64,000 nucleotides of DNA from Datura wrightii. Taxonomy: Eukaryota > Streptophyta > Magnoliopsida > Solanales > Solanaceae. The notes under the pieces are model-generated. The model was not told the origin of the DNA, did not search any database, and was given only the letters and a program-made list of their open reading frames with translations. Both the position numbers and the translations under genes were made by a program. Positions 21,243-32,522 of the stretch are shown here, one piece after another; positions within the stretch are counted from its first letter, which is position 1; every line of letters begins with the position of its first letter. Where the stretch lies: assembly GCA_035772735.1 (NCBI GenBank), contig JASDFA010000004.1:16953501-17017500 (forward strand), read 5' to 3'.

Positions 21243-22657
21243 TGTTCGGTTGTACGTTATATGGGTATATAACTACACGCAAGTGTACGTGGTTGAACAA
21301 GTAGTAAAGTGGCTTAAGTAAGCCAAGTATCAATCCTACAGGGACTGGGATAAAGTGCAATCTGCTCAAGTGTACTATATATCAATTCAAAAAATGCATA
21401 TAACAGTGTAACGAACAGTTTAATATTTTGATTTCTAATAATTATGCTAAGTCTAAACAATTATCTACTGTGAGTCTGACTATGAAGGTGAGAATGCTGA
21501 GGTTAACGAACATGTAATGAAATTAATTATCAATATCATTTGGTTAGTCTTTTCCTCCGGTTGCTAGTCAAGAACTACTGCCAATGGATTAAAACTCTTG
21601 TATTTAACCCAACTTAAGAAGCATAAACCATCCACCTACATTTCTGTGATTAAATGCAATTCATGTTTTAGCCATACAAAACCGATTCCTAAATTGACTA
21701 ATATGACTTTCAGGTATATTTCTATCCTGAAAGTAAATCAATTCCCAATTTTCCCAAACCAAGAAAGGATCATTTCCTATTAATTCACAACTTTCCAATT
21801 TCGTGCTCTCTCGAATCGGACTTTTTAGATGTACATTAACGTAGGCCACACATTAATGCAGTAAGAACAAAAATCAATAGAACAACCATGGAAGAAAAGA
21901 TTAAAAACCAAAGAATCAATGATCACATTTCATTACAAGTGTTCTTAACCTCAGCAAGAGGAGGAATTAGCCACTCATTTGTGGATTAAACATCGTTAAA
22001 TGAGTGTTAAACATACAAGCAATTGAATTGAAGAAGAAGGAAAGAGAGAAAAACCCTGAGAATTTCGTCCCCTCAACTGCCTGTAACCCACGTTCTTGCT
22101 CCACCAAGTCAGAATGTTGAAAAATGATCCTAAGTGTTCTATTTATACTAGTGGGAATTTTTCCCGGAATAACAAGCAACGTGTCACGGAGTGCATCGCG
22201 GAGCACTGCCTCCGTGAGACACCACAGAGGCAAACCCTCAATGGAAACTGGGGGTCCAGGGAATAAGGCCCAACGTGGCACGACGTGCAACGCGGAGCCA
22301 GGCCACCATGCCACGGACCTATCGTGAACCCGCACTGGAATTAGGCTGAAAATTCCCTCTCCAAGAAAAAGGCCTCCGCGATGGCAGCGTGACATGGCTC
22401 CATCGTGGAGCCCCTTTATTTTGTGCTTTCCAATGCCTTGTCCCTTGCTCACATCCGAGTCCAACCCCGATATCTTCCAACATGCATTTTAGCTTCCCGA
22501 AATTACATTATTCCTGCAAAACAATGCCAATCAAGATGGTTAGTATAAATTCGCATTTTATTACCAATTACATGAGAATGTATAAACATTGATATATAAA
22601 CAAGGCTAAAATGACACATTTGCATATCACATGGGCATATAAATTTGCCCAAGATCA
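21243..22657 (-). repeat. 5' LTR of element C (1415 bp)
   Basis: Same limits as the 3' LTR: TGATCTTGGGC at 22657 and CCGAACA at 21243 on the minus strand. TATA-type box at 22147-22140 (minus). The promoter inverted repeat at about 22182-22225 has an extra base in one arm, so this copy's stem is imperfect. Flanked on the right by GTAGT (22658-22662). Confidence 0.95.
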
Positions 22658-22720
22658 GTAGTTATTTCCTAAATTACATTTTCTTTTTGTTTGTGATAAC
22701 CATAGCTTATTGCTTGGTGA

Positions 22721-24515
22721 ATGCCAAGCACTCGGAGTAGTGGAAATCCCCTCATTCCGTTGAACTCTGAAGTTGAACGAACACTGTGCAGAATGAAAAA
22801 CCAAGAACAAAGAAAAGCCCGTATAGCTGAAGAAGCTAGACAAGCTGAGCTACCTCGGCAAGCTGCACTTCAGGATGCGGTGGATGTCAGAGATGAGGTT
22901 GTTAACACTGGTCAACATGGATGGGGCAACAGAGGTCATAGATTTTTCTCCCCAATTCTTCGATGATGAGGAACCAGACATTGATGAAGTTGGGTCAATT
23001 GGAGCAATTATACCACCACCACTGCCCGTTGGGGCCAAATTTGACATCACGAGCACCATGATTCAACTGTTAAACATGAAAGCGGTGTTAAGTGGTCACA
23101 TAGAAAATGAAGCCAACATGCACCTAATGAACTTTTTGGGAATATGAAAGACATACAGGTTGCCTGGAGTTAGCCAAGATGCGATTAGACTCAGATTTTT
23201 CCCCTTTTCTCTGTTAGGGGAAGCCACTTTATGGTTATCAAAGTTGCCCAACGACTCCATAACTAATTGGAGGGAACTCTAGTAAGCCTTCTTAGAGAAA
23301 TTCGTTTCCCCCCTCTAGAATTTTGTAGCTCAAGGACAAAATTTATAATTTTTAACAACTTAAAACCGAGGCATTTCATGAAACCTAGCTAAGCTTCAAG
23401 AAGAAGTTGACCAAGTGCCCAAACCATAAAATCCCAGATGACAATTTGTTGGAAATTTTCTACAGGTCTTTAAATAATAATACAAAAGATGTAGCAGACA
23501 CAGTGGAAGGAGGAGCATTGATGAGTCACACCTGGGAGCAAGCTGCTACAATTCTTGATAGGGTGACAAAAACAAACAGGGCATGGCATACTCGAGAGCA
23601 ATGCAGTGGCCAATACATATGTTGTTGGTTTGACTGTAGACCAATGTAGGAAAGAAGAAGAGCGTGACCAGGAGTTAGCTCATATGTGCACATCGTTGGA
23701 TTTGCTTATAAAGCACATTATGGGAGCTAGAGCCAAAAATGTGAATGCATTGGGGACGCAAGGACAGGAGTCGGGGGCAGACCACTCTGATTCCAAGGAA
23801 GAGGCAAATTTCCTAGATAGCCAGGTGGCAAGTTTTCGAGCCAACAACCAAGCCTCTAGACAAGAATTGGCGCTAAGTTTCTGGAAACCAAGGTTGGAAC
23901 CAACACAGAGATAACTACTACAGAAACGAGTATAGAGATAGAAGTCGAGGTCATGAGCGGGAAGGAGACTGGAGAAGGAATGAAGGCTAAAGCAATGATC
24001 GAACTAGAGTAAATATTTCCTCCTAATGCATGAGAGGGGGATGCTAGACAGTCAAAGCTAGAGAGCATGATGGCTAAGATGTTGTGAAAGTTAAGGTCCA
24101 CTAATAATAAGTTGAACAAAATTTGAGCTGATATATCGAGCAATGGCCAGAGAGTGGAATACCATGCAACTATTATCAAAGAAACTGAATAGCATTAGGG
24201 CGACTATCAGTATCACTAAACCCTAGACAAAAGGGTACACTACCTAGAAACACAGTCCATAACCCAAAGAATGATGTCTACTACATGGCTATGATGACTA
24301 GGTGTGGTAAGACCATAGTTGACGCCCCTTCTACCGATTGTTGTTGAATAGAAGAAAGAGAGCATAGTTGAAGATGATGAAAATAGTGCTGAGATAGAAG
24401 GTGTTGAGAATGCTGAGTTGCCTGAGGCCCCAATTGGTGAAAAAGGTTCTGAAGTTGAACAAGGTGCAATGAAAATTTACAAGGCTATCCCGAGACCACC
24501 ACCATCATTCCCCTA
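22721..24515 (+). pseudogene. Element B Gag (broken)
   Basis: Starts MPSTRSSGNPLIPLNSEVER at 22721, closely like the Gag start of element E (MPSTQRSGNSLNPLDLELER). A frameshift near 22900 moves into DEEPDIDEVGSIGAIIPPPL, then FDITSTMIQLLNMKAVLSGH, NMHLMNFLGI, a stop, LPGVSQDAIRLRFFPFSLLG and further damage. KCPNHKIPDDNLLEIFYRSLN and GGALMSHTWEQAATILDRVT (23407-23600) are clear again. The C-terminal part (23606-23914) is polar. No zinc knuckle is readable. Separated from its primer-binding site by element C. Confidence 0.82.
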
Positions 24516-24529
24516 AAGAATGAAGAACA

Positions 24530-25195
24530 AGGTGGAGAATGGTACGTTCCAGAAATTTTTGTAAATGCTCAAACAATTATCTATGACATACCATAGGTTG
24601 GGGCGTTGGAACAAATGTCGGGATATGCTAAATTCATGAAGGACCTTGTGGCAAAGAAGTGGTCCATGAGTTATGAGCCTACAAATAATGTACATTACTG
24701 TAGTGTTAGAGCTACACAGGTCCTAGCACAGAAGAAGGAAGATCCGGGTGCTTTCACTATACCTAGCACAATTAGCAATGTCGAGCTTGGAAGGGCACTT
24801 TATGATCTGGGAGAAAGCATCAATCTGATGCCACTAGCTGTAAGAAGTTGGGATTGCGAGCCCTCACCCCAAATACAATGCGACTACTGATGGCTGAAAG
24901 AACTATGAAAAAGCCAGTGGGGATCCTGTTTGATGTTCTTGTTAAAGTAGACAGATTCATATTCCTAGCAGACTTAGTGATCCTGGATTGCGAGGTTTAC
25001 TATGAGGTCCCCATCATCTTGGGGTGATCATTCCTTGCTACTGGGAGGGCTTTAGTGGATGTGGAGGCTGGCCAACTGAAGTCATACTGAATAAAGAAGA
25101 GGTCACTTTCAACATCTGCCGGTCAATGTAGCAACCGAAGGAATACAGTGTAGTCTCATTGATAGAAGATGAATTTGAGTTCCTTGACGAAGTCT
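24530..25195 (+). pseudogene. Element B Gag-protease linker and aspartic protease (broken)
   Basis: Reads EQMSGYAKFMKDLVAKKWSM, AQKKEDPGAFTIPSTISNVE, then RALYDLGESINLMP with active-site D-L-G (about 24790-24840). After frameshifts PIILG, a stop, and SFLATGRALVDVEAGQLK (about 25005-25080) can be read, and the end SLIEDEFEFLDEV before a TGA near 25195. The same C-terminal words occur in element E. Multiple stops and shifts. Confidence 0.8.
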
Positions 25196-25243
25196 GAGTA
25201 GTAAAGATACTTGCATCATTCTGTGATGTTAAATTAGGTGCTT

Positions 25244-25261
25244 CTTAGGAGGCAACCCAAG
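25244..25261 (+). other. Post-protease hairpin copy 1 of element B
   Basis: CTTAGGAGGCAACCCAAG: loop AGGCAA, stem CTTAGG/CCCAAG with one mismatch where G has become A. It lies about 50 bases after the protease stop, preceded by GTTAAATTAGGTGCTT. Confidence 0.6.
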
Positions 25262-25328
25262 TGGTTTCTTGGTGAATTCTAAGTAACCAGGTCACTTGCA
25301 TCATGCTACAACATTAAATCAAGCGCTT

Positions 25329-25346
25329 CTTGGGAGGCAGCCCAAG
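25329..25346 (+). other. Post-protease hairpin copy 2 of element B
   Basis: CTTGGGAGGCAGCCCAAG: perfect 6-bp stem, loop AGGCAG. It is the second copy of an 85-base tandem unit whose first copy holds the hairpin at 25244-25261; the flank ATTAAATCAAGCGCTT is also repeated. Confidence 0.65.
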
Positions 25347-26771
25347 TGATTTAACTAATGTGTGTTAGTATGCAGGGAAAATGAAAACAGATGGCAGAAA
25401 ACTACTAAAAAGCAGGTGCTACGGTTCTTAGTATGACTCATGAGAGGGTTATACGAGTCATAGCACGAGCCGTGGTGAGGATCAGAGATGTGCTCCAGTG
25501 CAGGAGTTCAGGGTACAATTTTTCCTACGACTTGTAACTTAAATGTATGAATCGTAGTACTTATTGTGCCTGTGAACTATGCAAGCTATACAAGGAAAAG
25601 ACCTACGAGTCATAGTATGAATTGTACCTATATGGTACAAGCTGTAAGATGCACTCATAGGTCCACAGGTAAGTTTTTCAACTTTATGCATTACGAGTCC
25701 AAGAGATGAGTCGTAGGGCCTTTCTACGACTCGTGGTACAAGTCATGATGGATCAAATTTCTTGAAATTACCTGACTCGGCCCATATTTTTAAAACCTAC
25801 CCTTTAAGTTATTTAAAATCAAACCCAAAGGATTCTTCTCCCACACACTCAAAAAACCCAACTCACGAACGGCTCCCACGGTTACCTCACAACCGTTATT
25901 CGAAAATCAAAGTGGAAATTGAGCAAATTTTTTCTCAAAATAGCTCTTTAATGTGTTAATTTTGATTCCCAGTCGAAGTAAACAAGTACAAATTAAGTAT
26001 ATTGCTTTGAAATAGATTAAACTTGAGTGTTTAAAGTAATAGTGCAAAACCCCTACGAGTTTGTGTTGTTGCTCGAAAAATTCAAAATAGACAATGACCA
26101 GGGGTGTGATTAAACTATGAAAGATTTGGAAAGAAGTTGGAATTCGACGAGCTTGCACATTGCACTAGCAAAAAAAAAGTTACGGGTAGTGAGTTAGAAG
26201 GGCAGGAATGGGTAGCTTTAAAAATGGGTTAAACACATGCCTAGACCTGGGGAAGTTTGAGTACCCAAAAGCTTGAAATTTAAACCCCTATAACTAAAAA
26301 AAATCAAGGCAGGGACAGGCTTTATAATCCTTCCTACGACTCATGATTCAATACTACGACTCGTAGGATGGCTCGTTGGGACTGTCCCAAGCTAAATTAG
26401 AAAAGGCTAGAGGTATGAACTTTAGTTTGGTTCATGGTTTACCACTATCAGCCATACCAGGTATTCGTACCCAATATCTAGAAATGGTCAAGTCCACATG
26501 AGACAGTACGATCCTTCCTACGACTCATGGAATTGACCTACTGGTCATATCACGAGTCGTGGAATGGATGGATCAAGGTATAGATCGTACCTCTGTGGTA
26601 TGAGTCGTACCTGGGAGTAGTAATGTACATTAGGGATATCAAGGGTCTCCATACGAGTCGTACCTCCAAGATACGACCTGTGTTGTTGACTCGTGGTAAT
26701 TCACAGAGGACTTTAGTTCTTGTATTTCTTTCTCAGTTATAAAATTCTAACTCTCTTTTTCTACATGTACA
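25347..26771 (+). other. Element B spacer between hairpins and ORF3
   Basis: About 1.4 kb without a supported gene. It is unusually rich in words such as TACGACTCRTGG, GAGTCGTA and CGAGTCATAG (25430-25750 and 26330-26700), the same vocabulary as the LTR U3 regions. No promoter or terminator can be assigned. Confidence 0.5.
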
Positions 26772-28860
26772 ATGAAGCTCAAAGCATCCAAAGATATTGC
26801 TCCGAGGACACTATATGATAAAACTTATGAGTCTGAGCAAGCAGTCAGCTCCCCTAGTGGTTCAGTTGAGGAGTACAGGGTCGATACATCAAACACCGAT
26901 TGGACGTGAACCACAAGGGTAAAAGCCAAAGACCAAGCCATTGTAGATACTCCCACATCTATCAAAGTTCCCCAGTCTGAGAAATGAGCTAAGGAAGGAA
27001 ATCAGGAATTGGGAAGCAGCTCAAATGAAAAAGAAGGGTCTAAAGAGACCCAATCCGGAGAGCCAAGTGGTAGTGTTGAGTCAGAGGAGGAGGCTCCTAA
27101 CGCTAAGCAGCAGCGGATCCCGCCTAGGGAAAATTGTCTCATCCGATAGAGAGTGCCAAGACCATAACAGATCTATGAGCACTGCATTGCTCTCACCACC
27201 AAGAACAAACCTAGGCAAAGCATTTAGGAAGAACTATAGATCCTTACGAACTTATTGAATGAAGTAGAGGAGATGAAGCGGATATTCAATTTTTATGGCC
27301 TTAAATGGATGGATAGGACTCTGGACCAACACACTTCAGAGATAGCCCGTGAGTTCTACACCAACTACTTGGCAGACCATGGAGGAGAAGGACAAAAAGG
27401 GGCAAAAGTTAAAGATCTCCCAAACTAGAGAGCGCCATGGTCTGAGGGCGAGAAGTCAACATTCTCGTGCGCACCATCTCTTAGATCCTATACGAGCTGC
27501 AGTTTATACCTCCACATGGCATGCCAAATTATGAGTATCGAGTGAAGGCATTGAAGAAAATTAGGCAGCTAGGCTTTGAGGAAAGAAAGAGGCAGCTACA
27601 GTGGATGGAGGGTGTTATAGCAGAAGATAGAGCGGAAGTAGAGTGGGTCACAGGTTACCAAAAGTTCACTCAACTTCATAGAAAAAGCCTATTGGACATT
27701 AGTGCACCATCGACTAGCACCAACATTCAATGACAACACTCTGAGTGCAGATAGAGCAGCACTGGTGACATGTATCATTTCTAGATACCCCATCAACATT
27801 GTGAGGATCATCGTAGAGGAGATACAATATTGGGCTATGGGATTGAGCACTAACATCCTATTCTCGAGCCTTGTATTCATATTGGGCTAATCTTTCACTT
27901 TCTGCCAAGATAGTAGACATTAGCTTGATCTGGGTTGAAATGAACCCGTTGAGTCGAGCCTGAATTCCTATAGTAGTTCCACCGACCCAGGTAGTAGTGG
28001 GTGCACAGGTGAATGCCCCAACCTCACATGAGCAGAGCGAGACACCTACTACAGATGCCAATAATTTAGAGGTAGCTCCCAGCTCTTCTGCTACACCACT
28101 GCCAGCCATCCATGCTAGATACCAGCAGGGTACATCTAGTGCCCCAAGAACATTTCCAGAAATTGGCCAAGAGATTGACGATTGCTGAAAGAAAAATCCA
28201 GGCAATGATGAAGGATGTGAATTCTTGGGTGAAAGCAAAGATAGACACAACTGCACATGCCCTGCATGCAAGTCTTGATTTATTTGAGATCCAATTTAAT
28301 AGACACATGGGGGAGAAGATAGACACAATAAGCCTCTTAGAGAAGTTAGGAGCTCTTCAGAGCCAAATGACTGAGCTAGAATCACGGCATTCCACAATAA
28401 TAACAGCTCCCACTCTTACGGACATGGATGAGGATCTAGATGAGGAGATTTACTTGGTGACTTATTGGGATCCCATGATAGTTGAAAAAGGAGAAAGAAA
28501 AGAAGAGAGTCTCTAAGGATATTAGAAAAGAGAGCCTAAGGAAGAGAAGGAAGAAAGAAAGAACAGAATGCAAGTGAGCACAAGTAGATAGCTTGCAGAC
28601 TCATGACTCACATATCAGAGCTGCAAGAGCGAGCTCGAGGAGCAGGCAGCTCTATCGTGGCTTAGCTCGAGATTGCTAGTGGAAGGGAGCCTTCGGGTGA
28701 GCCACATTCAGCCTAGATCACCACAAAGGTTGTAGGGACAACCAAGCCTACTGAGAGGATAACCACCAACTCTTTTTGACACCAGTGAGTGTACCGGCCA
28801 CTACTAGCACCACGATTGTAGAGGAGGTACCTCATCTGCAGGATGAAAAAAATGCTTAGA
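26772..28860 (+). pseudogene. Element B ORF3 (unknown function, broken)
   Basis: Begins ATGAAGCTCAAAGC (MKLKASKDIAPRTLYDKTYE) and breaks after about 35 codons. Later pieces in changing frames: AREFYTNYLADHGGEG (about 27345-27395), LGFEERKRQLQWMEGVIAED (27570-27630), HFQKLAKRLTIAERKIQAMM (28130-28210, helix-like), LEKLGALQSQMTELESRHS (28330-28390), and an acidic patch MDEDLDEEIYLV (28424-28460). The order EFYxNY, coiled-coil-like region, acidic end matches ORF3 of A and C, so the three are homologous by layout. No enzymatic motif is visible. Confidence 0.6.
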
Positions 28861-30419
28861 GCGCCATAGGTATGTTCCCTTCCCTCTGTTCTTGTATTTC
28901 ATGCTTCAGGGGAAAAGCACAATTTTCAAAAAGGGGAGGGGGTGCACTTGTATTTTTGGTTTTTTGGATTCGTCCGAGGATTTCTTTTATCATGTTTCTT
29001 TTTTTCTCTGGCATGTTATCTAGTAGAACTGTCATGTTTAGGATTTTATTTTCTTATTTTTTGATGTGTGTTTAATTAGAAAGTATCTTAAGTGTACTCA
29101 GCAAATAAAATTGCACTAGTCTTGGATTCTTGAAAAAATTGACCCTGTTTAAATTTTTTTGATGAATTAGCTGCGTACTTGTAATTGCGTGCATGATCGT
29201 TGTGGATCTTTGGATGTCATTTAGTGTATTAGCATGAGTAGTCTGGTTAAGACATGCACAAACTAGACAGGTAAAGTGAATATAAGTCATGTGCCATGAG
29301 TGAGTGAGGTTTGGTACTTGGTTCAGTACTGTGTTAAAGATCTAGAACTTGCCTGATTGGTCTTTGCATTGGTTAAGGATGGTTGGATAGGATATAATCA
29401 TAGGAAATTTTTGTTGAGCTCACTTTTAGCCTAAATAACCCTGCGAAAATTGCATGATTTCCTTGATCCCAATTTTGAGCCTTTAATAATACATTTTTCT
29501 TTGATTAACTAAAGAACCGTATCATTTTTTTATAGTGAACCTATTTTTGCCCTGGTCCCCCCTTGGACTTTGTGAACCTCAACATAGGCAAAATGCCTAT
29601 GTTGAGGGTGGCTAGAGTAGGGGTGCATATGTGGTGGGAATGATGAAAACGGGAGAAAAGAGAAAAGGTGAAAAATGAGGTGTGGTGTGACCAATGAAAA
29701 AGGAAAAAAAATGTAAAAATTTGACAAAGAAAATTCCAAAAGAAAAATAATTCTTGAAAAGGTTGAAAACACATCACACTCATATAAATGCATAGAAAAG
29801 AGATGAAAAGGAAGGAAAAGGAAAGAAAAGCAAAAAAGGGTGAAATAGGTGAACGATGGAGCCAATGTATGTAGTGCCAAGGAAAGGTTAGTCACTTAAA
29901 AAGATCCCATATTTATCATGTCCAGCCCTAAATCCTATGTTACAAGCCGCATCAAGTACTTTAGTAATCCTAATCTAACCATCTGACAGACCGAAGTAGA
30001 GAAAATTACGGGAAGACTATGGTATTTGATACAAAGTACTTGGAACTTCTTTGTGAGAATGAGAGTCTCGCTTGTTCAGTCCCATGCCATATCTGTTACT
30101 ATATCTATGAGTGGGGACTTCATTTGTTGTGAGGGAACATGTTTGTGTTTAATTTTACTAGTGGTTTGTGTGAAAATCATTTGTGATGACTTGATTTCCT
30201 GTTAATAGCTAGATGACATGTCTCGATCCCTGCTTATCATGTTTTGTGGTTGCTTCTAGTATATTAGCTAATACACATTCAAGGAAGAAGGGCCAAAAGT
30301 TGTCGGATTTATAGTGCAAAATTTTGTTTGGTATTGGTTGCAGTATCCTAGGTTTATTTTCTAGTTGAGCATCGTGTTTATATTTTTTTTCTTTTCTCTG
30401 CCTTAGGACATGCAAAAGT
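28861..30419 (+). other. Element B 3' non-coding region with 13-bp hairpin and purine tract
   Basis: No supported gene. At 29577-29607 CCTCAACATAGGC, loop AAAAT, GCCTATGTTGAGG form a perfect 13-bp inverted repeat. A purine-rich stretch follows (about 29630-29840, mostly A and G). Element A has the same succession on its minus strand. The right arm plus following bases (TATGTTGAGGGTGG) resemble the element's own polypurine tract (TTAAGTTGAGGGTAT). Confidence 0.6.
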
Positions 30420-30435
30420 CTTAAGTTGAGGGTAT
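30420..30435 (+). other. Polypurine tract of element B
   Basis: CTTAAGTTGAGGGTAT directly precedes the 3' LTR start TGATGTGTTGTGAG. Position defines the role; purine content is moderate. Confidence 0.7.
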
Positions 30436-31959
30436 TGATGTGTTGTGAGTTTACAACACTTTTTATGCTCATACCTAAGAAAAGAGCATGAACTTAGGTG
30501 TGTTTTTATAGATATACGGCACTTTTTCTTTGGTTACATGAAAAATAAGTGTTGGAGCAAGAATGTGCAAAAAGAAGCCTAAAAGTAAAGAAAATGAGCT
30601 AAAGTCACAGGCTCAATACGAGCCTTATGTTAATGGTACAAGTTGTACTGAGAACCGTAAAAAGTTTCAGATGGATAAACTGGGAAGAATGCAACCTATG
30701 ACTCTTAGTATGAGCCGTACAACATACAAGCCGTAACTTGGGTCGTGGAAATATTCAGAAAAATTATCACAAAGGCAGACTCCTTATACGGATGGAACTA
30801 CAAAATAAACTCACGACTCATAGGAAGCATGTATGGATCGTATCAAGGCCCAACAATTATCCAAATTTCAGCAATCCAGGAACTTACTAATAGTAGGTAT
30901 GACCCGTACAATCATGCTACGGGTCGTATGATCAGTCGTGGCTCGGGAGGCACATTATGGAAAATCACTCTGTTAGCTTAGGAAAAGAATTCTTGTGTCT
31001 ATATAAATACCTTTTATGTTTTATTTTCAGTAGAGAATCATAGGGAACATTACAGAGAAGTGAGATAGGCGTGAAATCAATAGAGCTTCGAGGGAAAAAC
31101 ATTGAATAAAGTTGATTGACTTGTGATCAACCTTGTCTTTGATTCTTTCTTGATCTTTATCATTTGTTCTTGAGGTTATCCTGATATGATCCAAGGAGCT
31201 TTTCTCTCATCCACGATTGTATGTATTGAATTATGTGCTTAGTGATGAATGCATACCACAACCTTACAGCTACGAGAGGCTAAAACCTCCATAACTAGGG
31301 TTGTGGGAATCATGGTGGATTAACGAGTTAGGGATACATAAATGTTATTTAAAACCAATGCAAAATACTTGTATTGCATACTCTTCATGCTTAAACATTT
31401 CTTAACGGTTTACAATATTAGGACTGGCCTAAATTCTTTTCTTTCTTGACCCTAGAGAGGTAGAGATTAGGAAAAGAGAATTATAACAAAGCCTTGATCT
31501 TGATGATCATTGTATTAACTTGAGTTGCGGTCGCAGGATAATTTAATTTTGAACATATTGATAATGGAAAATTTGGAACTGCTCATAAGACCTGATTCGG
31601 TGATTTAGTATAGTCATCCAATAGGGACGAACTAGTCATTTGAATGAACCCTAGTTATCAGTTCTATAAGTAAGCATTGGTATTTATTACATGTGTATAC
31701 CCAAAGCAGTTATGAACCCATGGGGAAAAAAAACCCTAGTTATTTTTAAATATTGATTTACATCATAATTTCTATCATTGTTTTAATTATTTTTTTCTTA
31801 AAACCCTCAAATTGGAGTAACTAACCAACAAGTTTGCTTACCGACATTTGTCTAGATCTTCCATATTCCTGTGGGTTTGACCCTAACCTCTTTGTTGGAT
31901 TATTTATTGAATACATATGCTTCATACTTCAGCAGTAGGAGTGAGTTTGAGCGTTATCA
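30436..31959 (+). repeat. 3' LTR of element B (1524 bp)
   Basis: TGATGTGTTGTGAG ... GAGCGTTATCA. Pairs with 11207-12885 but lacks about 150 bp around 30775-30810. Right flank GGAG (31960-31963) repeats the left flank. TATA box at 31002-31009. Confidence 0.92.
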
Positions 31960-32522
31960 GGAGTTAGTTCGATTGGATGGAGTTCCCTTGTCCATCATAT
32001 CAAAAAGACGTAGTCATTTTACCTCCCAAGTTTTGAAAATCATTTCAAAAGGAACTTGGTACCCAGGTCAAGCTTAGCATAGCATTTCACCCGTAGACAG
32101 ATGGTCAGGTAGAGCAGACCATTCAGATTCTTGGGGATATGTTGAGAGCATGTGTGATTGACTTCAAAGGCAGTTGGAATGATCATTTACCTCTTATTGA
32201 GTTTGCATATTACAAAAACTACCATTCCAGTATTCAAATGGATCCGTTTGAGGCTCTTTATGTGCGGAGGTGTAGATCACCTATTGGTTGGTTTGAGGTT
32301 GGTGAAGCTATATTGATAGGACCAGATTTGGTTCATGAGGACATGGAGAAGATTCAACTTATAAGGGAATGGTTGAGAGCAACTCATAGTCATCAAAAGT
32401 CCTATGCGGATGTGAGGAAGACGGAACTGGAGTTTGAAGTTGATGAATGGGTGTTTTTGAAGGTATCTCCAATGAATGGAGTGATGAGATTTAGAAAGAA
32501 GGGGAAGCTTAGTCCCTGTTAC
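31960..32522 (+). pseudogene. Element H integrase, central part (between elements B and D)
   Basis: Continues the frame broken by B: GVPLSIISKRRSHFTSQ, where the family second catalytic Asp (ISDRGSQF) is replaced by Lys. A damaged stretch follows, then LRACVIDFKGSWNDHLPLIE with the expected catalytic Glu region, FAYYKNYHSSIQMDPFEALY, RRCRSPIGWFEVGEA, YADVRKTELEFEVDEWVFLK and GKLSPCY at the D junction. The ORF from 32139 continues past 32522 only into element D sequence, so its end is not real. Confidence 0.82.

Larger units (their letters stand above)
12955..22657 (-). mobile_element. Element C: complete non-autonomous Athila-like element nested in B
   Basis: A 9703-bp element with both LTRs (1419 and 1415 bp), a perfect tRNA-Asp primer-binding site, gag, protease, a post-protease hairpin, ORF3 and a polypurine tract. 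It is flanked by GTAGT at 12950-12954 and 22658-22662, a perfect 5-bp target duplication. It lies between the primer-binding site and gag of element B. The 6.8-kb interior has no RT, RNase H or integrase. It has the fewest breaks of any element here. About 20 differences were counted by eye in the first 300 aligned LTR positions, so it is not very recent. Confidence 0.95.
11207..31959 (+). mobile_element. Element B: non-autonomous Athila-like element containing element C
   Basis: Both LTRs are present (11207-12885 and 30436-31959), with a tRNA-Asp-type primer-binding site, gag, protease, post-protease hairpins, ORF3, hairpin and polypurine tract. Without element C the body is about 11.05 kb. 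Flanks show GGAG at 11203-11206 and 31960-31963, a 4-bp target duplication in the H integrase gene. No RT or integrase is seen, so mobilisation would need enzymes in trans. Its ORFs are heavily broken. Confidence 0.9.

Noticed and set aside
29530..29895. 121-codon minus-strand frame resembling a membrane protein
   Set aside because: Antisense of the purine-rich tract of element B; composition explains the hydrophobic look.
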